Assembly: GCF_002078875.1 (NCBI RefSeq)
Contig: NC_034424.1
Location: 1,403,497 to 1,467,496 of the forward strand
Origin: Numida meleagris
Taxonomy: Eukaryota > Chordata > Aves > Galliformes > Numididae
Direction: 5' to 3'
Length of the DNA stretch: 64,000 nt
Part shown: in pieces, positions 48,773 through 61,447 of the stretch
Numbering within the stretch: the stretch's first letter is position 1
How the letters are laid out: each line of letters starts with the position of its first letter
Notes under the pieces: model-generated
The model's database searches: none
Seen by the model: only the letters and a program-made list of their open reading frames with translations
Told to the model about the DNA's origin: nothing
Position numbers and translations under genes: made by a program

Positions 48773-50983
48773 GTACAAAGGTGCTCAGGTACACGTGTTC
48801 ATTTGTATTTTATTATCTCTTTAAATTTTTTAATAGTTCACCTTTAAATCTGAACTTCCTCGTCTCTTGCTGCCCTTGGGATGAATCTCTCTCGCACTGT
48901 TTGTGTGAGTAATGTTATTTTGTCTTTTAACTTATTTTTCTTTGTGCATTCCTTTGCTTGTTTTACTGTAAGTCTGCAGCCGAGCACTGAAAAGGCACTA
49001 GAAGAAATTCCAGATTCAGCTGTAGTAATTTAAAACAATGTTTTTCTTCTGCTGCTTTTAATTATATTTCTTGCAGCATTTTTTTCCCATACCCTTGCTG
49101 CTATTTTTTGTTCTATACCTGGGAACACTGAAAAGCCCTGGGGTTATCCTGGTATTGACACCAGTTTGAAACCATCCTGCATCAAAGAACAAAATAGACA
49201 GAGGCTACAGTTCAGTTCTCGCCTACGTTTGCTCTTGTGGCTCTGCTTGTAGGCTCTTGCCTTGTCCCTCCCTTGCTGAAGTCCCTTGCCCATGGGGGAG
49301 CTTTTAAAAGTCCTTGTAGGGTTGGAAGCCTTTCCCAAGGGCTCCATTTATCTGGAGGATGGTTGGTGCAGTGGGTGCAGCCGTTCGCGGGAGGCTGAGG
49401 GAGGTGGTTGGCATCAGCAGCAGCTGAAAGGGTGTCTTTCAGTTATGAGAAATGAGAATATTAAGAAATAATCTTTAATTAGCAGGCTTTTGTTCCTGTA
49501 CAAAATTACTGCAAGCCTTAATTGCAGGGAAAACGTAGAGACTCTGCAATATATAAGTCATTTGCAGCAAGTATAGGCTGATGTATGGTGCAGATAAATT
49601 CTTCTTTCCTGGAACTAATCACTCTGAGCACCGCCAGAGACTAAATCCCGATGTGAAGTACAAAACTAATTCCATGTGACTCCTGGCTGGGGTGGGACGT
49701 GCAGTTCGGTGGCACGCTGCTGTCCCCCCCTTCTGAACGAAGGTAACAGATTGCTCATTGGCCTTGTGCTGAGGCTCTGAGCATCTCCCACGTTTTCTCT
49801 TTATATATTTTCTTTTCCAAGACTCTTTTTTTTTTCCCCTTTATTGTGCAAGGCTGTGTTTTCTCTGGGTAGATAGATAATACATGTTTAAAAGCAGCTG
49901 GGCACAGCAATGTAGGCTAATCCTTTACATCCCTGCAAGAGTAAAGCAAATGCCAGATGTTGATTGCAGAGCCTTAAATAGATGCAGTTTTAGAGGCTCC
50001 TTCATGCTGTGTGGCTCCAGCTGCGTACGCTGCCCTATTATCTGCCAATCTGTTAAACTGCAGAGCAACGTGGAGGGATAAAATATTTCATCTAATATAA
50101 ATATTTTTTTTCTGGTGAAGCCTTATTTGGTTATGGAAGAGTTAATTCCTTTTGGTTTGTTTTTGTCTTCTGTTGTGTGTTAACTGAAGATGGTGTGGTG
50201 TATTCAGGCACAGCATTTTATTGGGATTTATCAAACGCTGAGGCCCATAGCGTGCTTACAGGACTGACGTGGCCATAACACTGCTTGGGTTATCAATTTC
50301 ATTTAGATTCGTTTCATCTGTAGGTTAGTGCGTGGTTGTGCCACATCTGAAACGGAGAGGAGGGGAGGAAAAGGAAGAAGAAACCATGAAAGCTTAATTT
50401 CAGCATGTGTGTGTTGGAAGAGACACAGCTGCCAGTGCCTGCCCACGGCTGTAGCACAGTGGTGTCTGTAGTGCTTGAGCAGACCCAGCGGGATCTGTGT
50501 CTGACCTGTATTACTGATTGATGGGTTTCCTTGCCGTGCAGGTGAACTCACAGTTCATTAGGGTAAATTTTAAGCATGCAGTAGCTTCAACTCAAAAGGG
50601 AGATAACCAATAATATATTTATATCTGTTATTAAGATAATAATTTGTACCATTCATGTGCGATTGTTAATGGCTGGGCCCATGTGCGCTGCTTTGGAGTC
50701 AAGTTTGGATTTCTAGGTAAAAGGAACACACATGCACAGTCCTCCATAGCCCTACTGCAAACCGGCTGCAAAGCCTGGTGCTTTTTGGTGTGCATTTATG
50801 ATGCCATACATGGATTTATTGGTCGTAGATTTGCAGTTGTTTTTCTGCTCCCTTGACAACTTTTGCACGGCGGTAGCCATGCTTCCCGCCTGGTTGCTGT
50901 GCAGTCTGGAATATGACCTCTCTCAGCTTGCATGTGAATAACATTACTATGAGTTATTTGAAATGCTTTGGGTTTTTTTTTAG

Positions 50984-51100
50984 GTTATGAATTCAGTGTT
51001 TAAGACAATTCTAGACTTGACGTATCCGATAACCTCGATGTTTTCTGGAGCGGCTTTTAACAACAGCATCAGCAACATCTTCAAAGATAAACAGATCGAG
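50984..51100 (+). CDS. PNPLA7: PNPLA7 exon 9: patatin domain
   Basis: Thirty-nine codons, phase 0 on both sides. They encode [20 protein letters not shown], then [19 protein letters not shown]. The [12 protein letters not shown] segment is a family signature in PNPLA6/7 between the nucleophile elbow and the catalytic aspartate. Spacing from QWA (exon 8) to DLTY is 11 residues, as in mammals. The acceptor is tttttag at 50977-50983 and the donor gtaggt at 51101. Confidence 0.96.
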
Positions 51101-54100
51101 GTAGGTTGCTTACTGTACCCGCTCTGGGTATACATGTACGTGGCTGCACTGCATTCTGTTGTAAGAAATGTCTTTCTTCCATTCTAGTATTAGGTACAGG
51201 GCTGTGGGTGCTGCAAAACACGTTACAACTAGGAACGTAAGGGCACACCGTTATGGAGGATGTTCATTCATTTTGGTGGATTTAGAAAAATACAAGAGGA
51301 ATAGTTTCACTACTTGTGTTTGACAACGGGACCCATTTGGCTGAGAGCAAAAGTTTAGTTGTCCCCGAAGTAAAATTGCCAAGATGGTTTTATCATTATG
51401 TTACACAAGTTGACTCTAAGAGACCCTTACAGCACCCGACCCAATGAATGTCGTTAAGAGGACAGCAACGGCTTTGTGGTGCATTGGTTTTAGAAGACTG
51501 GGTGTTTATGATCAGCCTATTGAAAGCTGAGGTAATGTCCAGGCTTTCCCTGCTGTGCACGTGGAGCCTGTAGCTGCCAGGTGCTGTGTGGCCTGCCCCA
51601 GCTGTCCCACACACCCCCATCCCCAGCTGCTGCCTGTGAAGTCAGTCAGCACTGGTTGTCTTTCTCCACCGGGCTCAGAGGAGGTTTGGGTGCTCTTGCA
51701 GTCTTACCTCATTTGCAGCCTTAACCACATTATTCCTGTGTTTGGAATCCTTGTGATAAAAGATTCATAAATATATTTAAAATACACTGACAATTTGCTG
51801 CATAATCTAAAACATTCCCTAGTTAAATGCAAGGATGAAAGTAAGTGATTAATCATCACATGTGGCTTAAAATAGCATTGTGCTGTGCAGAGTGGCTGGT
51901 GCTGGGAATGAGCAGGTTTTAGTGATAAGACCCGAGACTGGAATTATTTTTGTTTTGTTATTTGGATGGCAGCAGCCCTCCTGTTAGTCCTTCAGTCGTG
52001 CGTGTCCTTTCCTGGAGCACTCCAGCTTCTATATCTGGTTTCAGCAGCGCCTGATAGGAAAACCAGAGTGTCAGATGACTACAACAGCTCTTTCTGCTGG
52101 ATTCGATGCAGCTGAGGAGCTGCAGAGCATTGAGACCTTCATGGTGGTGCTGGGGCTGGCTTCTCCCAGTGAACCTGGTGCGAGCTGTGCCGTGCTGTGC
52201 TGCGGTGCGAGCCACGGGACGGTGCTGAGGAGAGCTTGGGGGAGAAGTGAATGGCAAAAGGGAGGAATGTCTCCTCTGATCTTGGCTGGCTCTTGCTCCC
52301 CCTGGTTTACTACCATCACTACAGTCAATTTATTGCACTTGCCTTTGAGGTGCAGTAATTTCTTCCCTACCTTACGATTTTTATGTATTACAGCTGTAAT
52401 CCCTTGAACTGTCCTAACCTTGTGGTAAGGGAAGGGAAGTTTGTCTGAGAGAAATCCAGCTCTGAGGCATGCAGAGCATCGCCTCTGTGTGCAGTGCCAC
52501 AGGGCAAAGCCTTCAGGCTGCGACCGAGGATGTCTTCCAGCTGATAGATAAGGAGAAATGTTGTGTGCCTCTGCAAGGAAGGAGGCATTCACCTCTAACT
52601 GCAGTTCATACTGTCAGTGCTGGTTAGCCAGGCATATCAGTGGAAAGATGGAAGCTGAAAGCTGCCTAAGTGTAAAGGGTAACATAAAATGACACAACCT
52701 AAATTAAGAAGCATTAAACCTTGAAGAAATGCATTCTTAAGCATTATTTTAAGGTGTCCCAGACTCCAAATTTCTGTACTACTTCAATAATTTGAGTGTT
52801 TTTTGAGCAGGTTGGGTAGCAGTGATTTCCAACCAGAAATACGTTAACAAGGGTTGATGACAGCCTTACCAACCTAGGTTCTGTTTGGTGCTTGGCTCCA
52901 TCCCAGCTCTATTCTTGTTGGACACAGCAGAACCTGAGAAGTTTCTGCCCTTGGGGTTACGTTGGGTGCTGACCCTTGTGCCCTTAAAAGCTCAAAATTA
53001 AGAAGTGGAGCAGATGTTCCTTTTTTCTTACCCTGCTGTGAGGTGGCATTCCTACATTTCTCCTGCGTGCCCTCATCTCTGCTCCACATCACAGCTAGGG
53101 TGTGTAACCACTTATGTAGAACTGTTATTTCTGTCATTGAAAGGGAGGTTTCCATTTTCTCCAGCGCTTGCTCTCTCTCAGCTCTTATCACGTAGATGTC
53201 TCCGGATCCCAGCAGAGCTGCCTGTGGAGCCCTGGTTACAGCAGCCCCCGTGCTTGCCACTAGAGATGTCAGCCAAAGGCTCTGGAAGAGGAAACCAGAC
53301 TGTGCAAGTTCTACCAGGAAAGCACAAGCAGAAAGCCAGGACAGGGCCTTGAAAGATATCTCCAAAATACACAGCCACTGTTACTCTGAAACTACCCACC
53401 CCTGGCGGAGGGGGGCAGCCTTTATTCTGGTGAGAGTGCTGCCTGACATCTGCAGGCGATGCTCCTCATCTACCATTAAAACTAGTTATACAGAAGCCTG
53501 GCGTCTAGCCAGCCAACAAGGTGCTGGTGGTGGGATAGGAATCATCCTTCCACACAGGGACCCAGTAGCTTCACTTAAGACTTGGAGAGCATCAAGCTCT
53601 CTATCTCAATTCGGAGCCTTAGCTCCAGCTCCTAGCTGCAGTGTTCCTTTGGGAAGAGCTGAGGGAGCCAAAGTAAAGCATGTATGGCACAGCTCTGTGG
53701 GGTCTACTCCTTGGAGACCTTCCAAGGCTTCTGGACGTGGCCTGGGCACCAGCTCTGGGTGGCTGTGCTGGGGCAGGGTGGGACCAGGTGGACCCAGAGG
53801 TGCCTCCAGCCTCAGCCAGGCTGTGGTTTTGTGACAGTCCAGTAGAGCACCTGGCTCTGGGGTTTTTGTCTCTCATGGCAGACACACAGAATGCTCTTGC
53901 AGACCATCTCACTGGAGGTTCAGGTGTGAGGAATCAGGAGAGCAAGTTTTTCTTAAGTCTTGTTTCAGAATTGGATAGTGTTCCCTCTCCTAAACAAATG
54001 AAGATGTCTAAGAAATGCTGATGTTATTACTGTAGGGTAGGTCTTGGTTTAGTTTCCTTCATGCACGTATTTGCATGAATATGAAAGAAGGCATAACATA

Positions 54101-54832
54101 GGCTTCTTTCCCTGTTCCTGTATTTTTGCTTAAAATGTGGTTGGTGAGCTGAGACCTGTGATCATCAGAATATCTTCAGCGTGGAGAGGCCCCCCAGGGC
54201 TCTTGTAGCCACGCTTGATGCACCCTCCCTCCCACGGCATTTATAGCAGAGGGGCTGTAATAATTGTGCAGCATCTGCTGGTCCTGCCCAGTCCCACCAT
54301 CAGAGCTGCTTAACAGATTGAACTCACGAGGAAAAAAGCCAAACACAGCAGAACTCCTTGGCAGTTGCTCAGAGGGCCAAGACTCGTGTCCTCAACCTCT
54401 TCTTGTCTCTTGGGTTCTGGGATTTCAGGAAGTGAGGTGTGGAAGACAGCAAAAAACAGTTAGTCCAGGAGACAGAGATCTTTAGATAAAAGTTATCATC
54501 AGACACCCATACATGGCCTAAAAGAAAAGAGATATCAGAAAAGGTGAACTGGTTTGAGTGATGAGGTTTCTGTAATGCTCTGTATGATGTACAGTCTTCT
54601 GGAGCAAATACTTCTTGCTATTAAAAAAAAAAAGTCATTCTTATGCCTTGGTGTTTGTATAAGAAACAATTTGATGAACTTAAGCACAATGCTGATGGGG
54701 CTTCTCCAGGCATTTGTGTCTACAGCTCTGTCAGGATACAAACGCTGTCACTTTGGTTTCTGTGTTAGGCAGAGGCTTTAGATTAAGAGCAAGGTTACAG
54801 ATTTAGTGATATGAGGCTCTCCTGTGTTGCAG
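51101..54832. other. 3.7 kb intron with unexplained open frame
   Basis: It contains a 212-codon + strand open frame (53196-53834) that I cannot assign and whose end overlaps an old sense CR1 tail (53698-53838). The rest shows no recognised gene or repeat. Confidence 0.7.
53698..53838 (+). mobile_element. old CR1 LINE 3' tail, sense
   Basis: Degenerate but ordered CR1 3' blocks: tactccttggagaccttcc, ttctggacgtggcctgggca, a ctctgggtggctgtgctgg segment, ggaccaggtgga, cagaggtgcctccagcctca, and a terminal tgtggttttgtgac. The high divergence marks an ancient copy. Confidence 0.7.
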
Positions 54833-54902
54833 GATCTGTGGATTCCTTACTTCACGATCACAACTGACATCACTGCCTCAGCAATGAGGGTCCACACGGA
54901 TG
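54833..54902 (+). CDS. PNPLA7: PNPLA7 exon 10: patatin domain
   Basis: Twenty-three codons plus one nucleotide: [20 protein letters not shown] then HTD and the first base of Gly. The [12 protein letters not shown] stretch is nearly invariant in PNPLA6 and PNPLA7. The acceptor is ttgcag at 54827-54832 and the donor gtaagt at 54903. It starts in phase 0 and ends in phase 1. Confidence 0.96.
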
Positions 54903-56743
54903 GTAAGTGTGCGGGCAGCTGCTCCTGCAGCAGCCTGACGTGGCACTCAGCATCACCCCTTGCCCCTGCAACTCTCAGCCCCTTTACGTTTTTCTTTCCT
55001 TTTGTTTCTCCCTCCTCTGTTATTTGCTGAGCGCCAAACTGTGGTTGTACACATAGCAAGGAACAGAGCTGTGGGGAAGAAATTAACTGAGATGCTGAAT
55101 TCGCTGTTTGGAGAGTAAATGGGTCCACTGGTGCCATTCTGTGTCCTTAAAACATTCTGCAAAGTGCAGGTGTATTAACAGTAAATCAGAATTAATGCAA
55201 CCAAAGCAATTTAAGATTCAAATTCTCCATAAATGAAGATGCATTCCCAATAAAGAGAATCCAGTGCCTGAAGCAGAAGCTGGGTTAGGCTGTCATTTGT
55301 GTCCAGTCCTCTTTATTTCTCTGGTGGAAAATGAATTCGGTTTACAGTGACTAAACAGAGAAGAAAGATCTGAGCTGTCTGCCCTGCTGTCGGGATGTGG
55401 TGGCAGCCCTGTGGGATATTTGCTTTAGCTTTTGTCTGGCTATTTAGGGTAATGGTGCAGTGAATCAGGCCCCAGTGAAGACGCTCCAAGCCTTCCGGGT
55501 GCCCCAGATATTTCTGTGGGTGGAGGATAGGCCTCTGCTGCCATGTCTGTGGTGTTCTGTCTTTTGTGCGGGCTGTCCCTTCCTGCAGCCCACACATGGG
55601 CTACAGAACCATGAAACCACGCTGACCCTGGGGCATTGGCTGGGTAGGATGACCAAGGGAGCTAAGACCCAGGGGGGATTCACCTTTCATAGGGGTTGGT
55701 TTCCAGTTCCACAGCAGGTTAAGCCAGTGAAGTTCCAACTCACCTAAAGCTGCTGCTAATAAAGCACGAGGCTGCCAGTATTGACCTGTGCTACGCAGTA
55801 GGAGTGCTTAAGTTATAATTAGAGCAAGAGCCATTATATATTTTAAAAAAGGAAAAAAGTCAATTCCTGGTTTGCTGGGAAGAGCTGTTTGTTTGAAACA
55901 CTGAGTAGTTAATTACTGAGAAGTGAGCCAACAATGCAGTTCTTGTTTATTTTTGATATTTTAAAGATTCACTTCTCAGACACGACTCCTAGCATCTTTG
56001 GAAATGCGGCATCATCCAAATTCAGCTGCTGCAAATGTTACAAAGAGAAATTGGTAAATAAGAGCCTTAAAGCAGAATGTCTTACAGGAAACAGAGCCAA
56101 TCAATTTCTACTTGATTAAGCTTTGTTTATAACAGCTTAGAAGATGACAACTTTCTTCTTTACAGCACCGTTAACAGAAATGTGCTCAGAAAAGATAAGA
56201 TCTGAACGGGATGCCAGTACATGGTGGCAAAGTGGAAACGTTTGCTTCTTGCAGAGCAGGGAAAGCAGAGTTCCTGGGCTTCTGCAATCAGTATTTTTCA
56301 TGTTCAGCTCCTGCTGAAAGCCTGTTTTCTGCGTATCTTTGTAGAACATAATGGCTTTAGCTGCACTTCAATCTACTTATTCTCCCTATTCTTTTCTCCC
56401 CAGGAGAAGCCTTTTCCTTTCCTTATCAGTGTAAGCTCAGCAAAGCACTAAAGATGATCCCCGCAGTCAGGCATATGCTGACATCTCCTTGCAGGCCATG
56501 AATATGAGACGTGTCCTTAAAACCCTGTTTCCTAAGGCCTTTGCCCAGCTGTGGGTATGAATCGCCCTTTTAATCTTTTTTTCCTAGTCAGTATTATGGT
56601 ATAGGAAATAATAAACTGCTTTAATCACTTCCTAATATTATTCTCAGGAGAACCTCCATCTCCTCATCCTTGTAGCGAGTGTGAACGCCTGCCCCATCTC
56701 TGCAGTACATTAAAGCTGTTGGTGCTGCGTTTCTCTCCTGCAG
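54903..56743. other. 1.8 kb intron, nothing recognised
   Basis: Unique-looking sequence with only short unrelated open frames. Confidence 0.77.
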
Positions 56744-56860
56744 GCTCTCTGTGGAGGTACATCCGTGCCAGCATGTCTCTCTCTGGGTACATGCCCCCGC
56801 TCTGCGACCCGAAGGACGGGCACCTCCTGATGGATGGAGGTTATGTCAACAACCTTCCTG
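56744..56860 (+). CDS. PNPLA7: PNPLA7 exon 11: catalytic aspartate (DGG)
   Basis: It encodes [20 protein letters not shown], then [19 protein letters not shown]. The DGG motif supplies the second member of the Ser-Asp dyad: Asp is window residue 432, GAT at 56833-56835. [10 protein letters not shown] favours PNPLA7 over PNPLA6, which as I recall differs at this point. The acceptor is ctgcag at 56738-56743 and the donor gtaggt at 56861; both boundaries are phase 1. Confidence 0.97.
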
Positions 56861-59800
56861 GTAGGTGTCCATGTTGGGTGGGAGGAAGCTGCTGAGAACG
56901 CATCTCGTCACACAGTCTGCACAACTTTTCCCCTCGTGATTGCTTTCCAAAAAAAGGAACAAGGATCAACATTGCAGCCACCTTTAAACTCATGGTGGTT
57001 ACCAGGAGTCATTGCTTGCAGTTTCCTTGCTGTTTGCGTTACTGTGGCTTTATTAAGACTGTTCCTTATTGTGAACTGTATTCCAAAAATGTAATTCCAA
57101 GCTCATTTTGAATTTATTGTAGTGTTCACTGCAAGGAGAGAGCAGAAATTAAACTGCAAGCATATAGTCCTTGTTTCTTTTCAAAAAGTATCACTTGAAT
57201 AGCAAATAATTCTGAGAAAGCAAGAGTATTAATTGTTCATTATTCAGCCTGGTGACTGTGTTTGTAGAACGTGCTGCATCAGAGTGCTCGCTAGAGGACT
57301 GCTGGAAGTACATGGCAGTTGGTACTGAAAGCAGCCAAGTAACATTTTTTCTTTATTGTCCAGCTGTGGGTTTTAACTGCAATGTAGCCGCAGAACTGAA
57401 ACAGCATTTCAGTGGTTTTCTTAAATCAGATGCCTGTTCCTGAGAGCAAATCTGCCAGTGTGTGACCTGGAGGAGCTGGCAGGCTGCGTGAGCTGCAGAG
57501 AGCGGGCAGCCCCATGCCGGTGTGGGGCTCCTGTGCCACATGTCAGCTTCGTCCTCCCTGCCAGAGGGAATGGGGCTGGTGGCTGAGCTGCGTGCCCAGA
57601 GCCTGAGGGGTTCCAGTGGTCTTGGTTAGAATCGTGGAATCATTAAGATTGGAAAAGGCCACTAGGATCATCAAGTCCAACCATCAGCCCATCTCCACCA
57701 TGCCCACTGACCATGCCCCTCCGTGCCACATCCACCTTTTTCATGAACATCTCCAGGTGGGACTCCACCACTCCCTGGGCAGCCTGTGCCAGTGCCTGAC
57801 CACTCTTTCGGGGAAGAAATGTTTCCTTAAACCGAACCTGAACCTCCCCTGGCACGACATGAGGCCATCACCTCTTGTCCTATCACTGTTGCCTGGGAGC
57901 AGAGGTCGGCCCCCACCTCACCACAGCCTCCTTTCAGGCAGTTGAGGTCTCCCCTGAGCTCCTCTTCTCCACGCTGACCCATCCCAGCTCCCTCAGCCGC
58001 TCGCCATCACACCTGTGCCCCAGACCCCTCACAGCTCCATGCCCATCTCTGGACATGCTCCAGGGCCTCCATGTCTGCATTGCAGTGAGTGGCCCAGCAC
58101 TGAGCACAGCATTGAGGTGCGGCCCCACCAGTGCCCGTACAGAGGGACGATCCCGTCCTGCTCCTGCTGGCTGCACTGCTGCTGACACAAGCCACGATGC
58201 CGTCGGCCTTCTTGGCCACCTGGGCACACTGCTGGCTCATGTTCTGCCGGCTGTCAGCTCACACCCACAGAGCCTTTTCCTCCACGCAGCTTGCCAGCCA
58301 CTCTGCCCCAAACCTGTAGCACTGAACAGGGCTGTTGTGAGCAAAGTGCAGGCACCTGGTCTTGTTGAAGTTCATACAACTGGATTTTTCTGCTCTCCAT
58401 CTCTGTCTTTCAGCTCAGGGGAGTGAGTGCCCTGAGGATAGTTAGCTGCTCGCGTGGGGCAGAGGTGGAATTGGGGTGTAGGAAGGCTGATGTGGGGCAA
58501 GGGTGGAACCCAAAATGGACCAAAGACACGTTTTATGGCAGGGCTATTGTCATGGTCAGGAAGCACCAGAGGGGAGGTGGGTCATGAAAGTGGCTGAGAC
58601 CAAGACAGAGATGTAGGATGTCACTGCAGTTTGTGCACAGATAGGAGAAAATCCGAGCTGACCATCTGAAATCTCTTAGGTGTTCAAGACAAAACCAAAC
58701 TATGTTTTCTTATCAGGACTGTGTTTGTCTGAAAAACAGAAATAGAAGTAACACAAAGTAGACCCCCACAATTTTCCACTGACTTTGCTGTGTGTGTCTG
58801 TGTAAGCAAAAGTGTGAATTGAAAATTGAGATGCTGTCTCCACCTGTACTTATTGGAAAGTGCACAAAGTGTATGCGCAAGTGACACGAAGTGGAAAAGC
58901 TACAGTAGACTGAACCAGCCCGGTAACATAAATCCAAGTTACAGAACAGATCTGATTTAAATATGTATCTAAATTAAGCATCTACATCGGCTCTTCAGAG
59001 CTGTGGTTTTCCTACGCATAACTATTTTAGAAATTGCAGCTATCTTGGACTCTGGGGGCGTGGAGGAAATATAAATGCACTCTGCAAGGTGTGTGTCCTT
59101 CTCTTCCCTCCTTTGGTACTTTGCTAAATTCTCGCCCGTATCCATAGGCTGCAGCTAGTTCTCTTTCTACTGACCTTGAAGTGGGAGGTGTTGCCTCATT
59201 TCTCTCCCACTTCAAATATGAACCTTCCTCTTGGATCCAAAGCTTTCTGCACACTGAAATCCTCCCAGCCTCTCCTTGCCGTCTGCTTCCTTTGCTGCTC
59301 CTTTTCTTCATCGTCTCCTCTCTGCAGGGTTGCACTCTGCACTGCTGACTCCTCTTCATGGCCATCACCACTTGTTCTCTCTCCAGGTCTTTGTTCTCAT
59401 GGGAACCGCCACGCTCTCATGTTGCCCCCAGTTGCACCAGACCAGGTGTTTGTGCTGTGCTTCTCTTCTCCCTGCTTGCAGGTTTGCTGCTGCCTTCACG
59501 TTGGTTCAGGTGACAGAATGGTGCCAGAGTGAGTCGGGTCAGCCTGCCCACGCGGGGAAAGCTTCCCCCATCAGCGGGGTTCACCAGGAGTTCAGAGTGT
59601 GGCCTCGCCCTGCCGTTATGTAGGGGCTCTCTGCTGCACGCTGGGATCTCACAGCTGAAATGGAGCGGGTGGGGTAGGAGTCTGCCCAGGGAAATGGTGT
59701 CTTGACACAGATGTGCTGCAGACATTTACATCTGAAGCTGTTCAAAGAGATGCTCACGATGGGCACGATGTCAGGTTCTGTCTTCTTGAGGAGTATGTAC

Positions 59801-59877
59801 ACAAGCTGTGTCTGTGCAGCACCGGAGTTGACATGACTGTTAGAAGTGTACTGATGTGATCTTCTTCTTCCCACTAG
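56861..59877. other. 3.0 kb intron
   Basis: It holds an antisense CR1 (57627-58383). The remaining 56861-57626 and 58384-59877 contain nothing I recognise. Confidence 0.77.
57627..58383 (-). mobile_element. CR1 LINE, 5'-truncated, antisense, 0.76 kb
   Basis: It starts with a decayed tail (gaatcgtggaatcattaaga) and continues with reverse-complement 3' untranslated and RT C-terminal sequence, including ttcttggccacctgggcaca and ctgctggctcatgttctgcc. The - strand reading frame is broken by several shifts but still shows [17 protein letters not shown]. Truncation lies just downstream of the RT motif C equivalent. It is older than the 47868 copy. Confidence 0.93.
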
Positions 59878-60026
59878 CTGATGTGGCAAGGTCCATGGGT
59901 GCTAAGGTGGTGATAGCAATCGATGTGGGGAGCCGGGATGAGACCAACCTCACCAACTACGGCGACTGCTTGTCCGGCTGGTGGCTGCTCTGGAAGAGGT
60001 GGAATCCACTGGCTGAGAAAGTCAAG
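59878..60026 (+). CDS. PNPLA7: PNPLA7 exon 12: patatin domain
   Basis: It completes Ala of NNLPA and encodes [20 protein letters not shown], then [20 protein letters not shown] and [19 protein letters not shown] and SGWWLLWKR are strongly conserved NTE-family segments. The acceptor is cactag at 59872-59877 and the donor gtactg at 60027. It starts in phase 1 and ends in phase 0. The donor GTACTG is weaker than most in this gene. Confidence 0.96.
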
Positions 60027-61447
60027 GTACTGCAGGCTGCATTGCAATATCACCTACTTCTATGGGCAGAGCAGGAAGCTTTCCCTTGATTATTCAGGAA
60101 CAAGCCCGTGACAGATTAAATCATTTCTTGGATTTGAGCACATGCTTGTGGATGAAGAAAGATAGGCAGTGCTGTGACACCCAGGGAAATGGACTGTCAC
60201 AGGATAGGGCAGAGCCCTGTCTGGGGAGGGGAGCATGGGCTGCAGAGGTGGTGGATTTGTGAGAGCACAGAAACCTTTTCTTGTGGGTGGTTGGTTTAAA
60301 TAAAGTCAGAATTTACAGATTTTACCGACGAAGTAATAACTTTGTCCCGTTCAGTGTTTCTATCCTAATGTCTCTGAGCTGCTGACTAAGGAGGTTTCAG
60401 CACCAGGCACTAATTAACATTACAGCTACTGCTCATAGAAACACACCGGGCTGCAGAGTGCAATTTTTTTTTTCTTGTTGCATGCAGTCAGGCCAACTCT
60501 ATTGTGTGTTCTCCTGCATTTCCTAAATTCCCTGGCCCTGCAGTGCTCCCTCAAGGGAATGCTGGTTTTTCCTTCTCCGAACTGGAACTAACATGTTGCC
60601 TTGTGGCAACTGGAATTAAAACACTTGCTTCCCAAAGCCAGGGAGAATATTACAAACTGTGGGTACTGCTCTGTAACCTTAAGTTTTTCCTCTAATTACT
60701 CTCTGCCCTGAGAAGGTCTCGTCTCCCAGGGAAGCAGCCTGGCTTCTCTTTTGGAGGCGGTGCAGCTGCTGAGTGCCCCGCTTTGTCTCGACAGAGTTGA
60801 CTGTGCTGCTTCCAGCATGTAGTGGGAATGTTTGGCTGGTGGAGTGGAAGACCTTGGCTCCTCTCAGTAGTGCCCAGTGAAATATTACGACTCTCCTTCT
60901 TGCTTTAAATCTGTGGAACACTGGAGCAGGCTGGTCCAGAGGGGCTGTGAAGAAGTCTCCACTTGTGGAGCTGCACCAAAACCCATTTGACGTGGTCCTG
61001 CCCAGCTGACCCTGCCTGAGCAGGTGGCTTGGACAAGACAATGCTGAGAGATCTCTGTCACTCTCAGCGATTCTGTGGTTCTGTGAAATCTCTGCCCAGG
61101 TCAGTAGAGGCCATCACTGATTTCTGCTGTGAAGGAGCACTGTGCCCCTCTTGCCTGAGCTCACACCTTTCTTAAGTTTCCACCCCTATCTTGAAATGGA
61201 AGATTCTATTCAACCTTGCACTGCAGAACCGTGTTTGAAGGCAGTTCCCTTTCTGCTCTTGGTTGTGGACACTCTGTCCACGCTGCCTGGGAAATGGAGG
61301 AGCTGATGCGTGAAGGCTTCAGCAGGCTTCTGCACGCTTTTGGACTAGGTCTGATAGATAACTCGGTTATTCCCTTCGCAGTGAATACAGAACGCGTTCT
61401 GAAATTTCTGAGTTAATCACGATTGCTGTGTCTGTCCTGGCTGGCAG
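60027..61447. other. 1.4 kb intron
   Basis: An old sense CR1 tail lies at 60835-61087. The rest is unremarkable. Confidence 0.77.
60835..61087 (+). mobile_element. old CR1 LINE 3' tail, sense
   Basis: Ordered CR1 blocks: tctgtggaacactggagcag, gctggtccagaggggctgtg, aagtctccacttgtggagct, aaaacccatttgacgtggtc, agctgaccctgcctgagcag, gcttggacaagacaatgctg, and the tail gcgattctgtggttctgtga. It is a diverged, 5'-truncated copy of a CR1 subfamily different from the younger ones. Confidence 0.85.

Larger units (their letters stand above)
43369..50983. other. 7.6 kb intron
   Basis: It contains an ATTTT repeat (46186-46206), a sense CR1 fragment with internal deletion (46645-46864) and a 0.9 kb antisense CR1 (47868-48772). 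The stretches 43400-46180 and 48800-50980 hold nothing I recognise; open frames near 45385-46040 are G/C-rich chance frames. Confidence 0.75.

Noticed and set aside
57875..58426. 183-codon + strand open frame
   Set aside because: It is the reverse strand of an antisense CR1 and has no coding meaning.
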